A stretch of 6,204 bases of DNA, from positions 1 through 6,204 of the forward strand of contig CACZQE010000273.1 of the NCBI GenBank assembly GCA_902783205.1, given 5' to 3'. Shown piece by piece: positions 4,951-6,204 of this stretch. The notes beneath the pieces are model-generated. The model did no database searches. It saw only the letters and a program-made list of their open reading frames with translations, and was not told the origin of the DNA. Positions within the stretch are counted from its first letter, which is position 1. Each line of letters begins with the position of its first letter. The stretch comes from an uncultured Lachnospiraceae bacterium. Lineage in GTDB: Bacteria > Bacillota_A > Clostridia > Lachnospirales > Lachnospiraceae. Position numbers and translations under genes: made by a program.

Positions 4951-6204
4951 ATGAATTTACTGGACAGAATCTCAGATTACGTTACGAAAGCAAAACAAAA
5001 TAGCGAGTTCTGGAAAAGAACTGTATTCTCATTAGCAGCCGTTGTAGTATTTGTAACGACATACGTCATGATCCTGCCTGCGATCACGCTGGATAAGGAC
5101 CATTCTGCCCCCCGAAAGGGTATTTATCTTGAAGATAAGGATATGACTGTCTCAGAAGACGGTGAGGCGGTCTATCATGCCGCCTCGGCGGATAAGCGCT
5201 ATGAGGTTTCCGTGAAATACGGAGAAGGATCTTCAGCGGAGGATTCTGCTGACTTCAGAATTCGTGAGATCGGATCGGAGGATTCGGTATTCCGCGCTTA
5301 CAGGAAAGAACTGACTTCCCGTATTGACGGCAAAGACGGCAAGAAAATCCTTTCCATGCAAATGTTCGATCTGGAGTCTATTGACAGTAAGGGAGAGGAA
5401 TCCTCTTCCAAAGGAAAGGCTGAGATTACTGTCACTTATAATCAGGCAGCGAAGATAGGAGAAGACTGTGAAATTCGCGCTTTCTCAGGTGCCTCCGCAT
5501 CAAAAGCAGCCTGGATCAAAGCCAGCCTTGTCCGTGACGGGGATTCTGTCAAATCTGTTACTTACGAAACAGAGCAGGAAGGCCTGAGCGGTATCGTGAT
5601 CATCGGCAGCAGCGATAAGGCTGCAGAGGATGCTGCAAGCGCGGATGATAAGAAGTCTTCTGACGAAACTGCAGCTGAGGGGCAGACTGTGCCCTCAGAA
5701 GAGACCACGACAGAAGGCGTTTCTGAAGAAACATCTGAGAAAACAGAGGGCAAAGATGCTAAAGCTGATTCGGACAAAGAAGCAGCGAAGGGCACAGAAG
5801 GCACTCTTACTGCATCCGGCTCAGACTATACTGTTACTCTGTCTTACGGAGAGGACAGCGGACTGCCTGCGGAAGGGGCTTCCCTGAAAGTATCGGAACT
5901 GGATCAGAAGTCCAAAGCATATAAGTCCTATATGGAAAAGGCAAAGAACTCCTTTGGAAAAGATAAGGAGATCACCCATGCCAAACTCTATGATATCTCT
6001 ATCATGGTGGACGGGGAGGAAGTGGAACCGAAAGCACCTGTACATGTAGAGATCCAGGCAAAGGAAATGCCTTCCGAAAAAGAAGGCGACATCAGTATGG
6101 TTCATTTCCCGGATAAAGGAAAAGCGGAAATCCTTGACGACAAGGATGTGGAACTGAAAAAGAAAAAAGATACCGTAAAAGGAGTGGAATTCGAAGCAGA
6201 CCAA
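4951..6204 (+). CDS. Large cell-surface protein with repeated extracellular domain (3' partial)
   Basis: I cannot name this protein. The frame is open for 418 codons and leaves the window without a stop. The ATG at 4951 has AGGA 6 bases upstream, and an in-frame TAA at 4915 rules out a longer start without leaving another ATG. Residues 1-23 are cytoplasmic-like and end in WKR; residues 24-46 are hydrophobic and finish with ILPAITL, a signal/anchor pattern I recall from large Lachnospiraceae and related Firmicutes wall proteins. The rest is hydrophilic: a first domain (about 84-220), an Ala/Glu/Lys/Ser/Thr-rich linker (about 221-285) and a second, related domain (about 293 to the end). The domains share YxVxxxYGE, a (F/L)(R/K)(I/V)xE(I/L) strand, AY(R/K) and an (F/Y)D(L/I) motif. 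The product should be exported by Sec and exposed outside; an LPXTG-type or pilin-like C-terminus is plausible but lies beyond the window. Adhesion or host interaction is only a guess. It has its own promoter. Confidence 0.85.
   Translation, partial: MNLLDRISDYVTKAKQNSEFWKRTVFSLAAVVVFVTTYVMILPAITLDKDHSAPRKGIYLEDKDMTVSEDGEAVYHAASADKRYEVSVKYGEGSSAEDSADFRIREIGSEDSVFRAYRKELTSRIDGKDGKKILSMQMFDLESIDSKGEESSSKGKAEITVTYNQAAKIGEDCEIRAFSGASASKAAWIKASLVRDGDSVKSVTYETEQEGLSGIVIIGSSDKAAEDAASADDKKSSDETAAEGQTVPSEETTTEGVSEETSEKTEGKDAKADSDKEAAKGTEGTLTASGSDYTVTLSYGEDSGLPAEGASLKVSELDQKSKAYKSYMEKAKNSFGKDKEITHAKLYDISIMVDGEEVEPKAPVHVEIQAKEMPSEKEGDISMVHFPDKGKAEILDDKDVELKKKKDTVKGVEFEADQ
5200..5610 (+). repeat. First copy of the surface-protein domain repeat
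   Basis: Residues about 84-220 of the surface protein. It begins YEVSVKYGE, continues with the strand DFRIREI and an AYRKEL helix, then MFDLESI, a strand ITVTY, and ends in GLSGIVIIGS. The same order of motifs recurs at 5827 onward with low identity, so this is an old duplication seen at protein level only. An Ig-like or other all-beta fold is plausible from the alternating hydrophobic strands. Confidence 0.65.
5611..5805 (+). other. Low-complexity acidic linker in the surface protein
   Basis: Residues about 221-285 consist almost entirely of Ala, Glu, Asp, Lys, Ser, Thr and Gly, with no aromatic residue and a single Pro. Such a segment is expected to be disordered and to act as a spacer between folded domains. 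Its composition also produces long shadow frames on both strands, which are not genes. Confidence 0.7.
5827..6204 (+). repeat. Second copy of the surface-protein domain repeat (cut by the window)
   Basis: Residues about 293-418. It begins YTVTLSYGE, then has the strand SLKVSEL, an AYKSYMEKA helix, LYDISIMVDGEEVEPKAPVHVEI and MVHFPDKGKAEIL, ending at VEFEADQ where the window stops. The expected last strand of the repeat, equivalent to GIVIIGS in copy one, falls just outside. Confidence 0.65.

Noticed and set aside
5562..5804. 80-codon minus-strand Ser/Ala-rich frame
   Set aside because: It is the complement of the low-complexity Ala/Glu/Lys/Ser/Thr linker of the surface protein, where stops are rare by composition.
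5821..6204. 127-codon minus-strand frame at the window end
   Set aside because: Phe/His/Arg-rich product with no family resemblance, antisense to the Lys/Glu-rich second domain copy of the surface protein, whose frame has a start, ribosome binding site and repeated motifs.

Overview
The window looks like a chromosomal piece of a Gram-positive Clostridia genome, most likely Lachnospiraceae. Nine genes in the canonical order of the spc ribosomal-protein operon support this: strong AAGGAGG-type ribosome binding sites, a zinc-binding (four-cysteine) short S14, AGA/AAG-rich ribosomal genes, and protein sequences that read like Clostridia versions. The family assignment is from memory of related sequences; no search was run.

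Bases 1-4583 are one plus-strand block: rplE (5' end cut by the window), rpsN, rpsH, rplF, rplR, rpsE, rpmD, rplO and secY. Gaps between genes are mostly 14-23 bases and are filled by the next gene's ribosome binding site. There are two exceptions. The rpsH-rplF gap is 60 bases and holds a perfect 8-bp hairpin. The rplO-secY junction has no gap: the TAA of rplO touches a TTG start of secY in the same frame. The first eight genes make ribosomal proteins of both subunits. secY makes the core of the membrane channel through which nascent secreted and membrane proteins pass.

Bases 4584-4950 hold no gene. A strong intrinsic terminator lies at 4641-4676, so the operon ends after secY. The adk-map-infA-rpmJ-rpsM-rpsK-rpoA-rplQ genes that commonly follow secY in Firmicutes are absent here. 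The rest of the gap is very AT-rich, with several small inverted repeats. It ends in a good sigma-A-like promoter (TTGACA, 17 bases, TATTTT) whose -35 box overlaps a 10-bp inverted repeat.

From 4951 to the end of the window an open frame of at least 418 codons encodes the start of a large surface protein. It has a short cytoplasmic N-terminus, a hydrophobic signal/anchor segment ending in an ILPAITL motif, two divergent copies of a roughly 130-residue extracellular domain, and an acidic Ala/Glu/Lys/Ser/Thr linker between them. The 3' end lies outside the window. This gene is the accessory part of the window; the rest is core housekeeping sequence. I see no mobile element, CRISPR array, tRNA or rRNA.
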